Positions 1-12,202 of a DNA stretch of 64,000 nt are shown here, piece after piece (position 1 is the first letter of the stretch; each line of letters begins with the position of its first letter). The notes beneath the pieces are model-generated. The model saw nothing but the letters and a program-made list of their open reading frames with translations, searched no databases and was not told where the DNA came from. Origin of the DNA: Inia geoffrensis (Eukaryota > Chordata > Mammalia > Artiodactyla > Iniidae). The stretch is from contig JAZAQT010000721.1 in NCBI GenBank assembly GCA_036417435.1, positions 62,001 through 126,000 on the forward strand, written 5' to 3'. Position numbers and translations under genes: made by a program.

Positions 1-970
1 AATCTTAACCAGGACACTAACACTAACCCTTGCCCTCACACGAACGCTAACCCTTAAGCACTGTCGTACCCTAAGCTGTACCCTAATCCCTGTGCATTCC
101 TTAACCCTAACCCTAACCCGAATCCTAACCCTGACCCTCACCCGAAGCCTTACCCTCACCCATGCACTAATCTTAACCAGGACACCAACACTAACTCGTG
201 CCCTCACACGTACGCTAAACCTTAAGCGTTGTCGTACCCTAAATTGTACCCTAATCCCTCCCCATTCCTTAACCCTAACCCTAACCCCATCCCTAAACCT
301 GACCCACTTCCGATGCCCTACCCTAACCAATGCCCTAATCTTAACCAGTACACAAACACTAACTCATGCCCTCAAACGTACGCTAACCAATAAGCATTGT
401 CGTACCCTATCCTGTACCCTAATCCCTCCCCATTCCTTAACCCTAACCCTAAGCGAAACCCTGAACGTGACCCTTTTCCGAGGCCTTACTCTCATCGGTG
501 CCGTTGTCTTAACCAGTACACCAACACTAACTCGTGCCCTCACACTTACGCTAACCCTTAAGCATTGTCGTACCCTAACCTGTACCCTAATCCCTCTCCA
601 TTCCCTAACCCTAACCGTAACCCGAATCCTAACCCTGACCCTCACCCGAAGCCTTACCCTCACCCGTGCCCTAATCTTAACCAGGACACCGAGACTAACT
701 CGTGCCCTCAAACGTACGCTAACACTAAACCGCAGCGGTACCCTAACCTGTACCCTAATCCCTCTCCATTCCCTAACCCTAACCCTAACCTGAAACCTAA
801 CCATGACACTCACCCGAAACTCTACCCTCACCCGTGTCCTAATTTTAACCAGTACATCAACACTAACCCATGCCCTCTAACGTACGCCAACCCTAAACCA
901 TTGCCGTACTCTAACCTGTACCCTAATCAATCCCCATTCCCTAACCCTAACCCTAACCCTAACCCTTAAC
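1..970 (+). repeat. Partial HOR (c' d e f g h)
   Basis: The window opens about 37 bp inside a c monomer (1-130), followed by d 131-298, e 299-466, f 467-634, g 635-802 and h 803-970. The h monomer ends in four perfect CTAACC hexamers (941-964), then CTTAAC, leading into the next a monomer. The order is canonical. Confidence 0.9.
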
Positions 971-1138
971 GTGACCCTCTTCCGAGGCCTTACCCTCACC
1001 CGTGCCCTAATCGTAAGCAGTACACTAACACTAACTTGTGACCTCACACGTACGCTAAACCTTAAGCGTTGTGGTACCCTAAACTGTGCCCTAATATCTC
1101 CCCATTCCCTAACCCTAACCCTAACCCGAATTCTATCC
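971..1138 (+). repeat. Monomer type a (reference)
   Basis: Begins GTGACCCTCTTCCGAGG, a segment far from telomere hexamers and shared in part with types e and f. In most copies it carries the only SpeI site (ACTAGT) and the only EcoRI site (GAATTC) of the HOR, plus TAAGCGTTGTGG and a KpnI site (GGTACC). In this copy ACTAGT is changed to ACTTGT. These sites make it the natural landmark for the 1,344-bp period. Confidence 0.9.
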
Positions 1139-1306
1139 CTGACCCTCACCCGAAACCTTACCCTCACCCGTGCCCTAATCTTAACCAGGACACCAACACT
1201 AACTTGTGCCCTCACACGTACGCTAACCCTTAATCATTGTCGTACCCTAAACTGTACCCTAATCCCTCCCCATTCCCTAACCCTAACCCTAACCCGAATA
1301 CTAACC
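1139..1306 (+). repeat. Monomer type b (reference)
   Basis: Diagnostic words are CACCCGAAACC, ACTTGTGCCC and TTAATCGTTG (TTAATCATTG in this copy). A cleaner copy lies at 20266-20433 and was used for hand counts: 50 of 168 positions differ from a perfect hexamer array, with no gaps, and it holds 7 CpG among 15 G. Confidence 0.88.
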
Positions 1307-1474
1307 CTGACCCTTACCTGAAGCCTTACCCTCACCCGTGCCCTAATCTTAACCAGGACACTAACACTAACACTTGCCCTCACACGAACGCTAACCCTTA
1401 AGCACTGGCGTACCCTAAGCTGTACCCTAATCCCTCTGCATTCCTTAACCCTAACCCTAACCCGAATCCTAACC
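1307..1474 (+). repeat. Monomer type c (reference)
   Basis: Marked by ACCTGAAGCC (an in-frame TGA in the Leu-Thr frame, fixed in nearly all copies), GACACTAACACTAAC, CACACGAACGC and TTAAGCACTG. Its 3' part carries CTCTGCATTCC. Confidence 0.88.
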
Positions 1475-1642
1475 CTGACCCTCACCCGAAGCCTTACCCT
1501 CACCCGTGCCCTAATCTTAACCAGGACACCAACACTAACTCGTGCCCTCACACGTACACTAAACCTTAAGCGTTGTCGTACCCTAAATTGTACCCTAATC
1601 CCTCCTCATTCCTTAACCCTAACCCTAACCCCATCCCTAAAC
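1475..1642 (+). repeat. Monomer type d (reference)
   Basis: Marked by CACCCGAAGCC, CACCAACACTAACTCG, CTAAACCTTAAGCG and TAAATTGTACCC (here CACTAAACCTTAAGCG). It ends CCCCATCCCTAAAC, which breaks the perfect hexamer pattern before type e. Confidence 0.88.
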
Positions 1643-1810
1643 CTGACCCACTTCCGATGCCCTACCCTAACCAATGCCCTAATCTTAACCAGGACACAAA
1701 CACTAACTCATGCCCTCAAACGTACGCTAACCCTTAAGCATTGTCGTACCCTATCCTGTATCCTAATCCCTCCCCATTCCCTAACCCTAACCCTAAGTGA
1801 AACCCTGAAC
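1643..1810 (+). repeat. Monomer type e (reference)
   Basis: Begins CTGACCCACTTCCGATGCC and belongs with a and f in the TTCCGA-bearing subfamily. Other marks are CACAAACACTAACTCATG, CCCTATCCTG and CTAAGCGAAACC (CTAAGTGAAACC in this copy). Confidence 0.88.
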
Positions 1811-1978
1811 GTGACCCTTTTCCGAGGCCTTACCCTCATCGGTGCCGTTGTCTTAACCAGTACACCAACACTAACTCGTGCCCTCACACTTACGCTAACC
1901 CTTAAGCATTGTCGTACCCTAACCTGTACCCTAATCCCTCTCCATTCCCTAACCCTAACCCTAACACGAATCCTAACC
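1811..1978 (+). repeat. Monomer type f (reference)
   Basis: Begins GTGACCCTTTTCCGAGG, then TCATCGGTGCCGTTGTC, the stretch most unlike telomere repeat in the whole HOR. It is CpG-bearing and well preserved among copies. It continues with CACACTTACGC and TTAAGCATTG. Confidence 0.9.
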
Positions 1979-2146
1979 ATGACCCTCACCCGAAGCCTTA
2001 CCCTCACCCGTGCCCAAATCTTAACCAGGACACCAAGACTAACTCGTGCCCTCAAACGTACGCTAACACTAAACCGCAGCGGTACCCTAACCTGTACCCT
2101 AATTCCTCTCCATTCCCTAACCCTAACCCTAACCTGAAACCTAACC
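1979..2146 (+). repeat. Monomer type g (reference)
   Basis: Marked by CACCAAGACTAACTCGTG, then AACCGCAGCGGTACC, which holds the palindrome CCGCAGCGG (one central mismatch) and a KpnI site. It ends AACCTGAAACC, giving another fixed in-frame TGA. Confidence 0.88.
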
Positions 2147-2314
2147 ATGACACTCACCCGAAACTTTACCCTCACCCGTGTCCTAATTTTAACCAGTACA
2201 TCAACACTAACCCATGCCCTCTAACGTACGCCAACCCTAAGCCATTGCCATACCCTATCCTGTACCCTAATCAATCCCCATTCCCTAACCTTAGCCCTAA
2301 CCCTAACCCTTAAC
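2147..2314 (+). repeat. Monomer type h (reference)
   Basis: Begins ATGACACTCACCCGAAAC, with CCTAATTTTAACCAG, CTCTAACGTACGCC (fixed in-frame TAA) and CTAATCAATCCCC. It ends in the purest telomere-like run of the HOR, normally about four hexamers. In fourteen complete HORs this run is 12 bp shorter. Confidence 0.9.
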
Positions 2315-3658
2315 GTGACCCTCTTCCGAGGCCTTACCCTCACCCGTGCCCTAATCGTAAGCAGTACACTAACACTAACTAGTGACCTCACACGTACGCT
2401 AAACCTTAAGCGTTGTGGTACCCTAAACTGTGCCCTAATATCTCCCCATTCCCTAACCCTAACCCTAACCCGAATTCTATCCCTGACCCTCACCCGAAAC
2501 CTTACCCTCACCCGTGCCCTAATCTTAACCAGGACACCAACACTAACTTGTGCCCTCACACGTACGCTAACACTTAATCGTTGTCATACCCTAAACTGTA
2601 CCCTAATCCCTCCCCATTCCCTAACCCTGACCCTAACCCGAATCCTAACCCTGACCCTCACCTGAAGCCTTACCCTCACCCGTGCCCTAATCTTAAACAG
2701 GACACTAACACTAACACTTGCCCTCACACGAACGCTAACCCTTAAGCACTGTCGTACCCTAAGCTGTACCCTAATCCCTCTGCATTCCTTAACCCTAACC
2801 CTAACCCGAATCCTAACCCTGACCCTCACCCGAAGCCTTACCCTCACCCGTGCCCTAAACTTAACCAGGACACCAACTCTAACGCGTGCCCTCACACGTA
2901 CGCTAAACCTTAAGCGTTGTCGTACCCTACATTGTACCCTAATCCCTCCCCATTCCTTAACCCTAACCCTAACCCCATCCCTAAACCTGACCCACTTCCG
3001 ATGCCCTACCCTAACCAATGCCCTAAACTTAACCAGGACACAAACACTAACTCATGCCCTCAAACGTACGCTAACCCTTAAGCATTGTCGTACCCTATCC
3101 TGTACCCTAATCCCTCCCCATTCCCTAACCCTAACACTAAGCGAAACCCTGAACGTGACCCTTTTCCGAGGCCTTACCCTCATCGGTGCCGTTGTCTTAA
3201 CCAGTACACCAACACTAACTCGTGCCCTCACACTTACGCTAAACCTTAAGCATTGTCGTACCCTAACCTGTACCCTAATCCCTCTCCATTCCCTAACCCT
3301 AACCCTAACCCGAATCCTAACCCTGACCCTCACCCGAAGCCTTACCCTCACCCGTGCCCTAATCTTAACCAGGACACCAAGACTAACTCGTGCCCTCAAA
3401 CGTACGCTAACACTAAACCGCAGCGGTACCCTAACCTGTACCCTAATCCCTCTCCATTCCCTAACCCTAACCCTAACCTGAAACCTAACCATGACACGCA
3501 CCCGAAACTTTACCCTCACCCGTGTCCTAATTTTAACCAGTACATCAACACTAACCCATGCCCTCTAACGTACGCCAACCCTAAGCCATTGCCGTACCCT
3601 AACCTGTACCCTAATCAATCCCCATTCCCTAACCCTAACCCTAACCCTAACCCTTAAC
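2315..3658 (+). repeat. HOR 2, canonical 8-mer
   Basis: 1,344 bp, order a-h. It differs from HOR 1 by scattered substitutions and by no net length change. Confidence 0.92.
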
Positions 3659-4834
3659 GTGACCCTCTTCCGAGGCCTTACCCTCACCCGTGCCCTAATC
3701 GTAAGCAGTACACTAACACTAACTAGTGACCTCACACGTACGCTAAACCTTAAGCGTTGTGGTACCCTAAACTGTGCCCTAATATCTCCGCATTCCCTAA
3801 CCCTAACCCTAACCCGAATCCTATCCCTGACCCTCACCCGAAACCTTACCCTCACAAGTGCCCTAATCTTAACCAGGACACCAACACTAAATTGTGTCCT
3901 CACACGTACGCTAACCCTTAATCGTTGTCGTACCCTAAACTGTACCCTAATCCCTCCCCATTCCCTAACCCTAACCCTAACCCGAATCCTAACCCTGACC
4001 CTCACCTGAAGCCTTACCCTCACCCGTGCCCTAATCTTAACCAGGACACCAACACTAACTCATGCCCTCACACGTACGCTAAACCTTAAGCGTTGTCGTA
4101 CCCTAAATTGTACCCTAATCCCTCCCCATTCCTTAACCCTAACCCTAACCCTATCCCTAAACCTAACCCACTTCAAATGCCCTACCCTAACCAATGCCCT
4201 AATCTTAACCAGGACACAAACAATAACTCATGCCCTCAAACATACGCTAACCCTTAAGCATTGTCGTACCCTATCCTGTACCCTAATCCCTCCCCATTCC
4301 CTAACCCTAATCCTAAGCGAAAACCTGAACGTGACCCTTTTCCGAGGCCTTACCCTCATCGGTGCCGTTGTCTTAACCAGTACACCAACACTAACTCGTG
4401 CCCTCACACTTACGCTAACCCTTAAGCATTGTCGTACCCTAACCTGTACCCTAATCCCTCTCCATTCCCTAACCCTAACCCTAACCCGAATCCTAACCCT
4501 GACCCTCACCCGAAGCCTTACCCTCACCCGTGCCCTAATCTTAACCAGGACACCAAGACTAAATCGTGCCCTCAAACGTACGCTAACACTAAACCGCAGC
4601 GGTACCCTAACCTGTACCCTAATCCCTGTCCATTCCCTAACACTAACCCTAACCTGAAACCTAACCATGAAACTCACCCGAAACTTTACCCTCACCCGTG
4701 TCCTAATTTTAACCAGTACATCAACACTAACCCATGCCCTCTAACGTACGCCAACCCTAAGCCATTGCCGTACCCTAACCTGTACCCTAATCAATCCCCA
4801 TTCCCTAACCCTAACCCTAACCCTAACCCTTAAC
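3659..4834 (+). repeat. HOR 3, 7-mer with c/d hybrid
   Basis: 1,176 bp. One monomer (3995-4162) begins as c (CACCTGAAG) and ends as d (CACCAACACTAACTC, TAAATTG). This is the expected product of unequal exchange between adjacent monomers in register. The EcoRI site of a is lost (GAATCC). Confidence 0.88.
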
Positions 4835-6178
4835 GTGACCCTCTTCCGAGGCCTTACCCTTACCCGTGCCCTAATCGTAAGCAGTACACTAACACTAACT
4901 AGTGACCTCACACGTACGCTAAACCTTAAGCGTTTAGGTACCCTAAACTGTGCCCTAATATCTCCCCATTCCCTAACCCTAACCCTAACCCGAATCCTAT
5001 CCCTGACCCTCACCCAAAACCTTACCCTCACACGCGCCCTAATCTTAACCAGGACACCAACACTAACTTGTGCCCTCACACGTACGCTAACCCTTAATCG
5101 TTGTCGTACCCTAAACTGTACCCTAATCCCTCCCCATTCCCTAACCCTAACCCTAACCCTAATCCTAACCCTGACCCTCACCTGAAGCCTTACCCTCACC
5201 CGTGACCTAATCTTAACCAGGACACTAACACTAACCCTTGCCCTCACACGAACGCTAACCCTTAAGCACTGTCGTACCCTAAGCTGTACCCTAATCCCTC
5301 TGCATTCCTTAACCCTAACCCTAACCCGAATCCTAACCCTGACCCTCACCCGAAGCCTTACCCTCACCCGTGCCCTAATCTTAACCAGGATACCAACACT
5401 AACTCGTGCCCTCACACGTACGCTAAACCTTAAGCGTTGTCGTTCCCTTAATTGTACCCTGATCCCTCCCCATTCCTTAACCCTAACCCTAACCCCATCC
5501 CTAAACCTGACCCACTTCCGATGCCCTACCCTAACCAATGCCCTAAACTTAACCAGTACACAAACACTAACTCATGCCCTCAAACGTACGCTAACCCTTA
5601 AGCATTGTCGTACCCTATCCTGTACCCTAATCCCTCCCCATTCCCTAACCCTAACCCTAAGCGAAACCCTGAACGTGACCCTTTTCCGAGGCCTTACCCT
5701 CATCGGTGCCGTTGTCTTAACCAGTACACCAACACTAACTCGTGCCCTCACACTTACGCTAACCCTTAAGCATTGTCGTAGCCTAACCTGTACCCTAATC
5801 CCTCTCCATTCCCTAACCCTAACCCTAACCCGAATCCTAACCCTGACCCTCACCTGAAGCCTTACCCTCACCCGTGCCCTAATCTTAACCAGGACACCAA
5901 GACTAACTCGTGCCCTCACACGTACGCTAACACTAAACCGCAGCGGTACCCTAACCTGTACCCTAATCCCTCTCCATTCCCTAACCCTAACCCTAACCTG
6001 AAACCTAACCATGACACTCACCCGAAACTTTACCCTCACCCGTGTCCTAATTTTAACCAGTATATCAACACTAAACCATGCACTCTAACGTACGCCAACC
6101 CTAAGCCATTGCCGTACCCTAACCTGTACCCTAATCAATCCCCATTCCCTAACCCTAACCCTAACCCTAACCCTTAAC
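4835..6178 (+). repeat. HOR 4, canonical 8-mer
   Basis: 1,344 bp, order a-h. The a monomer carries a private change (GCGTTTAGG for GCGTTGTGG). Confidence 0.92.
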
Positions 6179-8027
6179 GTGACCCTCTTCCGAGGCCTTA
6201 CCCTCACCCGTGCCCTAATCGTAAGCAGTACACTAACACTAACTAGTGACCTCACACGTACGCTAAACCTTAAGCGTTGTGGTACCCTAATCTGTGCCCT
6301 AATATCTCCCCATTCCCTAACCCTAACCCTAACCCGAATTCTATCCCTGACCCTCACCCGAAACCTTACCCTCACCCGTGCCCTAATCTTAACCAGGACA
6401 CCAACACTAACTTGTGCCCTCACACGTACGCTAACCCTTAATCGTTGTCGTACCCTAAACTGTACCCTAATCCCTCCCCATTCCCTAACCCTAACACTAA
6501 CCCGAATCCTACACCCTGACCCTCACCTGAAGCCTTACCCTCACCCGTGCCCTAATCTTAACCAGGACACTAACACTAAACCTTGCCCTCACACGAACAC
6601 TAACCCTTAAGCACTGTCGTACCATAAGCTGTACCTTAATCCCTCTGCATTCCTTAACCCTAACCCTAACCCGAATCCTAACCCTGACCCTCACCCGAAG
6701 CCTTACCCTCACCCATGCCCTAATCTTAACCAGGACACCAACACTAACTCGTGCCCTCACACGTATGCTAAACCTTAAGCGTTGTCGTACCCTAAATTGT
6801 ACCCTAATCCCTCCCCATTCCTTAACCCTAACCCTAACCCCATCCCTAAACCTGACCCACTTCCGATGCCCTACCCTAACCAATGCCCTAATCTTAACCA
6901 GTACACAAACACTAACTCATGCCCTCAAACGTACGCTAACCAATAAGCATTGTCGTACCCTATCCTGTACCCTAATCCCTCCCCATTCCTTAACCCTAAC
7001 CCTAAGCGAAACCCTGAACGTGACCCTTTTCCGAGGCCTTACTCTCATCGGTGCCGTTGTCTTAACCAGTACACCAACACTAACTCGTGCCCTCACACTT
7101 ACGCTAACCCTTAAGCACTGTCGTACCCTAAGCTGTACCCTAATCCCTCTGCATTCCTTAACCCTAACCCTAACCCGAATCCTAACCCTCACCCTCACCC
7201 GAAGCCTTACCCTCACCCGTGCCCTAATCTTAACCAGGACACCAACACTAACTCGTGCCCTCACAAGTACGCTAAACCTTAAGCGTTGTCGTACCCTAAA
7301 TTGTACCCTAATCCCTCCCCATTCCTTAACCCTAACCATAACCCCATCCCTAAACCTGACCCACTTCCGATGCCCTTCCCTAACCAATGCCCTAATCTTA
7401 ACCAGGATACAAACACTAACTCATGCCCTCAAACGTACGCTAACCCTTAAGCATTGTCGTACCCTATCCTGTACCCTAATCCCTCCCCATTCCCTAACCC
7501 TAACCCTAAGCGAAACCCTGAACGTGACCCTTTTCCGAGGCCTTACCCTCATCGGTGCCGTTGTCTTAACCAGTACACCAACACTAACTCGTGCCCTCAC
7601 ACTTACGCTAACCCTTAAGCATTGTCGTACCCTAACCTGTACCCTAATCCCTCTCCATTCCCTAACCCTAACCCTAAGCCGAATCCTAACCCTGACCCTC
7701 ACCCGAAGCCTTACCCTCACCCGTGTCCTAATCTTAACCAGGACACCAAGACTAACTCGTGCCCTCAAAGGTACGCTAATACTAAACCGCAGCGGTACCC
7801 TAACCTGTACCCTAATCCCTCTCGATTCCCTAACCCTAACCCTAACCTGAAACCTAACCATGACACTCACCCGAAACTTTACCCTCACCCGTGTCCTAAT
7901 TTTAACCAGTACATCAACACTAACCCATGCCCTCTAACGGACACCAACCCTAAGCCATTGCCGTACACTAACCTGTACCCTAATCAATCCCCATTCCCTA
8001 ACCCTAATCCTAACCCTAACCCTTAAC
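6179..8027 (+). repeat. HOR 5, 11-mer with f/c hybrid and +1 slip
   Basis: 1,849 bp = 11 x 168 + 1. Order a b c d e f/c d e f g h. The f/c hybrid near 7020 begins with the f word TCATCGGTG and ends with c words (TTAAGCACTG, CTCTGCATTCC), which resets the order to d and repeats d-e-f. A single inserted base at 6511-6513 (CCTACACCC for CCTAACCC) is the only +1 register shift in the window. Confidence 0.87.
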
Positions 8028-9190
8028 TTGACCCTCTTCCGAGGCCTTACCCTCACCCGTGCTCTAATCGTAAGCAGTACACTAACACTAACTAGTGACC
8101 TCACACGTACGCTAACCCTTAATCGTTGTCGTACCCTAAACTGTACCCTAATCCCTCCCCATTCCCTAACCCTAACCCTAACCCGAATCCTAACCCTGAC
8201 CCTCACCTGAAGCCTTACCCTCACCCGTGCCCTAATCTTAACCAGGACACTAACACTAAACCTTGCCCTCACACGAACACTAACCCTTAAGCACTGTCGT
8301 ACCCTAAGCTGTACCCTAATCCCTCTGCATTCCTTAACCCTAACGCTAACCCGAATCCTAACCCTGACCCTCACCCGAAGCCTTACCCTCACCCATGCCC
8401 TAATCTTAACCAGTACACCAACACTAACTCGTGCCCTCAAACGTACGCTAAACCTTAAGCGTTGTCGTACCCTAAATTGTACCCTAATCCCTCCCCATTC
8501 CTTAACCCTAATCTAACCCCATCCCTAAACCTGACCCACTTCCGATGCCCTACCCTAACCAATGCCCTAATCTTAACCAGGACACAAACACTAACTCATG
8601 CCCTCAAACGTACGCTAACCCTTAAGCATTGTCATACCCTATCCTGTACCCTAATCCCTCCCCATTCCCTAACCCTAACCCTAAGCGAAACCCTGAACGT
8701 GACCCTTTTCCGAGGCCTTACCATCATCGGTGCCGTTTTCTTAACCAGTGCACCAACACTAACTCGTGCCCTCACACTTACGCTAACCCTTAAGCATTGT
8801 CGTACCCTAACCTGTACCCTAATCCCTCTCCATTCCCTAACCCTAACCCTAACCCGAATCCTAACCCTGACCCTCACCCGAAGCCTTACCCTCACCCGTG
8901 CCCTAATCTTAACCAGGACACCGAGACTAACTCGTGCCCTCAAATGTACGCTAACGCTAAACCGCAGCGGTACCCTAAACTGTACCCTAATCCCTCTCCA
9001 TTCCCTAACCCTAACCCTAACCTGAAACCTAACCATGACACTCACCCGAAACTTTACCCTCACCCGTGTCTTAATTTTAACCAGTACATCAACACTAACC
9101 CATGCCCTCTAACGTACGCCAACCCTAAGCCATTGCTGTACCCTAACCTGTACCCTAATCAATCCCCATTCCCTAACCCTAACCCTTAAC
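8028..9190 (+). repeat. HOR 6, 7-mer with a/b hybrid, -1 and -12
   Basis: 1,163 bp = 7 x 168 - 13. Order a/b c d e f g h. The first monomer has the a words up to ACTAGTGACC, then b's TTAATCGTTGTCG. One base is missing at about 8511-8515 (AATCTAACC), and the terminal telomere-like run is two hexamers short. Confidence 0.86.
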
Positions 9191-11038
9191 GTGACCCTCT
9201 TCCGAGGCCTTACCCTCACCCGTGCCGTAATCGTAAGCAGTACACTAACACTAACTATTGACCTCACACGTACGCTAAACCTTAAGTGTTGTGGTACCCT
9301 AAACTGTGCCCTAATATCTCCCCATTCCCTAACCCTAACCCTAACCCGAATTCTGTCCCTGACCCTCACCCGAAACCTTACCCTCACCCGTCCCCTAATC
9401 TTAACCAGGACACCAACACTAACTTGTGCCCTCACACGTACGCTAACCCTTAATCGTTGTCGTACACTAAACTGTACCCTAATCCCTCCCCATTCCCTAA
9501 CCCTAACCCTAACCCGAATCCTAACCCTGACCCTCACCTGAAGCCTTACCCTCACCCGTGCCCTAATCTTAACCAGGACACTAACACTAACCCTTGCCCT
9601 CACACGAACGCTAACCCTCAAGCACAGTCGTACCCTAAGCTGTACCCTAATCCCTCTGCATTCCTTAACCCTAACCCTAACCCGAATCCTAACCCTGACC
9701 CTCACCCGAAGCCTTACCCTCACCCGTGCCCTAATCTTAACCAGGACACCAACACTAACTCGTGCCCTCACACGTACGCTAAACCTTAAGCGTTGTCGTA
9801 CCCTAAATTGTACCCTAATCCCTCCGCATTCCTTAACCCTAACCCTAACCCCATCCCTAAACCTGACCCACTTCCGATGCCCTACCCTAACCAATGCCCT
9901 AAACTTAACCAGGACACAAACACTAACTCATGCCCTCAAACGTACGCTAACCAATAAGCATTGTCGTACCCTATCCTGTACCCAAATCCCTCCCCATTCC
10001 TTAACCCTAACCCTAAGCGAAACCCTGAACGTGACCCTTTTCCGAGGCCTTACTCTCATCGGTGCCGTTGTCTTAACCAGTACACCAACACTAACTCGTG
10101 CCCTCACACTTACGCTAACCCTTAAGCACTGTCGTACCCTAAGCTGTACCCTAATCCCTCTGCATTCCTTAACCCTAACCCTAACCCGAATCCTAACCCT
10201 GACCCTCACCCGAAGCCTTACCCTCACCCGTGCCCTAATCTTAACCAGGACACCAACACTAACTCGTGCCCTCACAAGTACGCTAAACCTTAAGCGTTGT
10301 CGTACCCTAAATTGTACCCTAATCCCTCCCCATTCCTTAACCCTAACCATAACCCCATCCCTAAACCTGACCCACTTCCGATGCCCTTCCCTAACCAATG
10401 CCCTAATCTTAACCAGGATACAAACACTAACTCATGCCCTCAAACGTACGCTAACCCTTAAGCATTGTCGTACCCTATCCTGTACCCTAATCCCTCCCCA
10501 TTCCCTAACCCTAACCCTAAGCGAAACCCTGAACGTGACCCTTTTCCGAGGCCTTACCCTCATCGGTGCCGTTGTCTTAACCAGTACACCAACACTAACT
10601 CGTGCCCTCACACTTACGCTAACCCTTAAGCATTGTCGTACCCTAACCTGTACCCTAATCCCTCTCCATTCCCTAACCCTAACCCTAAGCCGAATCCTAA
10701 CCCTGACCCTCACCCGAAGCCTTACCCTCACCCGTGTCCTAATCTTAACCAGGACACCAAGACTAACTCGTGCCCTCAAAGGTACGCTAATACTAAACCG
10801 CAGCGGTACCCTAACCTGTACCCTAATCCCTCTCGATTCCCTAACCCTAACCCTAACCTGAAACCTAACCATGACACTCACCCGAAACTTTACCCTCACC
10901 CGTGTCCTAATTTTAACCAGTACATCAACACTAACCCATGCCCTCTAACGGACACCAACCCTAAGACATTGCCGTACACTAACCTGTACCCTAATCAATC
11001 CCCATTCCCTAACCCTAATCCTAACCCTAACCCTTAAC
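9191..11038 (+). repeat. HOR 7, 11-mer with f/c hybrid
   Basis: 1,848 bp. Same order as HOR 5 (a b c d e f/c d e f g h), but without the +1 slip. It shares private variants with HOR 5 at an offset of 3,011 bp, including CACAAGTACGC, CTCTCGATTCC and GCTAATACTAAACC. Confidence 0.88.
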
Positions 11039-12202
11039 TTGACCCTCTTCCGAGGCCTTACCCTCACCCGTGCTCTAATCGTAAGCAGTACACTAACACT
11101 AACTAGTGACCTCACACGTACGCTAACCCTTAATCGTTGTCGTACCCTAAACTGTACCCTAATCCCTCCCCATTCCCTAACCCTAACCCTAACCCGAATC
11201 CTAACCCTGACCCTCACCTGAAGCCTTATCCTCACCCGTGCCCTAATCTTAACCAGGACACTAACACTAAACCTTGCCCTCACACGAACACTAACCCTTA
11301 AGCACTGTCGTACCCTAAGCTGTACCCTAATCCCTCTGCATTCCTTAACCCTAACCCTAAGCCGAATCCTAACCCTGACCCTCACCCGAAGCCTTACCCT
11401 CACCCATGCCCTAATCTTAACCAGGACACCAACACTAACTCGTGCCCTCACACGTACGCTAAACCTTAAGCGTTGTCGTACCCTAAATTGTACCCTAATC
11501 CCTCCCCATTCCTTAACCCTAACCCTAACCCCATCCCTAAACCTGACCCACTTCCGATGCCCTACCCTAACCAATGCCCTAATCTTAACCAGGACACAAA
11601 CAGTAACTCATGCCCTCAAACGTACGCTAACCCTTAAGCATTGTCATACCCTATCCTGTACCCTAATCCCTCCCCATTCCCTAACCCTAACCCTAAGCGA
11701 AACCCTGAACGTGACCCTTTTCCGAGGCCTTACCATCATCGGTGCCGTTTTCTTAACCAGTGCACCAACACTAACTCGTGCCCTCACACTTACGCTAACC
11801 CTTAAGCATTGTCGTACCCTAACCTGTACCCTAATCCCTCTCCATTCCCTAACCCTAACCCTAACCCGAATCCTAACCCTGACCCTCACCCGAAGCCTTA
11901 CCCTCACCCGTGCCCTAATCTTAACCAGGACACCGAGACTAACTCGTGCCCTCAAACGTACGCTAACGCTAAACCGCAGCGGTACCCTAAACTGTACCCT
12001 AATCCCTCTCCATTCCCTAACCCTAACCCTAACCTGAAACCTAACCATGACACTCACCCGAAACTTTACCCTCACCCGTGTCTTAATTTTAACCAGTACA
12101 TCAACACTAACCCATGCCCTCTAACGTACGCCAACCCTAAGCCATTGCTGTACCCTAACCTGTACCCTAATCAATCCCCATTCCCTAACCCTAACCCTTA
12201 AC
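11039..12202 (+). repeat. HOR 8, 7-mer with a/b hybrid, -12
   Basis: 1,164 bp. Order a/b c d e f g h with the short h tail. It is the partner of HOR 6 in the roughly 3.01-kb super-repeat and shares f variants such as TTACCATCATCGG and GCCGTTTTC. Confidence 0.88.

Larger units (their letters stand above)
971..2314 (+). repeat. HOR 1, canonical 8-mer (reference unit)
   Basis: The first complete higher-order repeat is exactly 1,344 bp (8 x 168; 224 hexamers). The next a monomer begins exactly 1,344 bp downstream. Its eight monomers are listed separately as the reference for all later units. Confidence 0.93.

Noticed and set aside
92..793. Thr-rich repeats resembling antifreeze or surface proteins
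   Set aside because: No signal peptide, no domain, and the pattern is the plain translation of the satellite; substitutions in the lattice change amino acids freely.
1210..1222. CGTACG palindrome in most monomers as an origin or protein site
   Set aside because: It is short, changes to CTTACG in f and CGAACG in c, and is lost in several copies, so there is no sign that it is specially kept.
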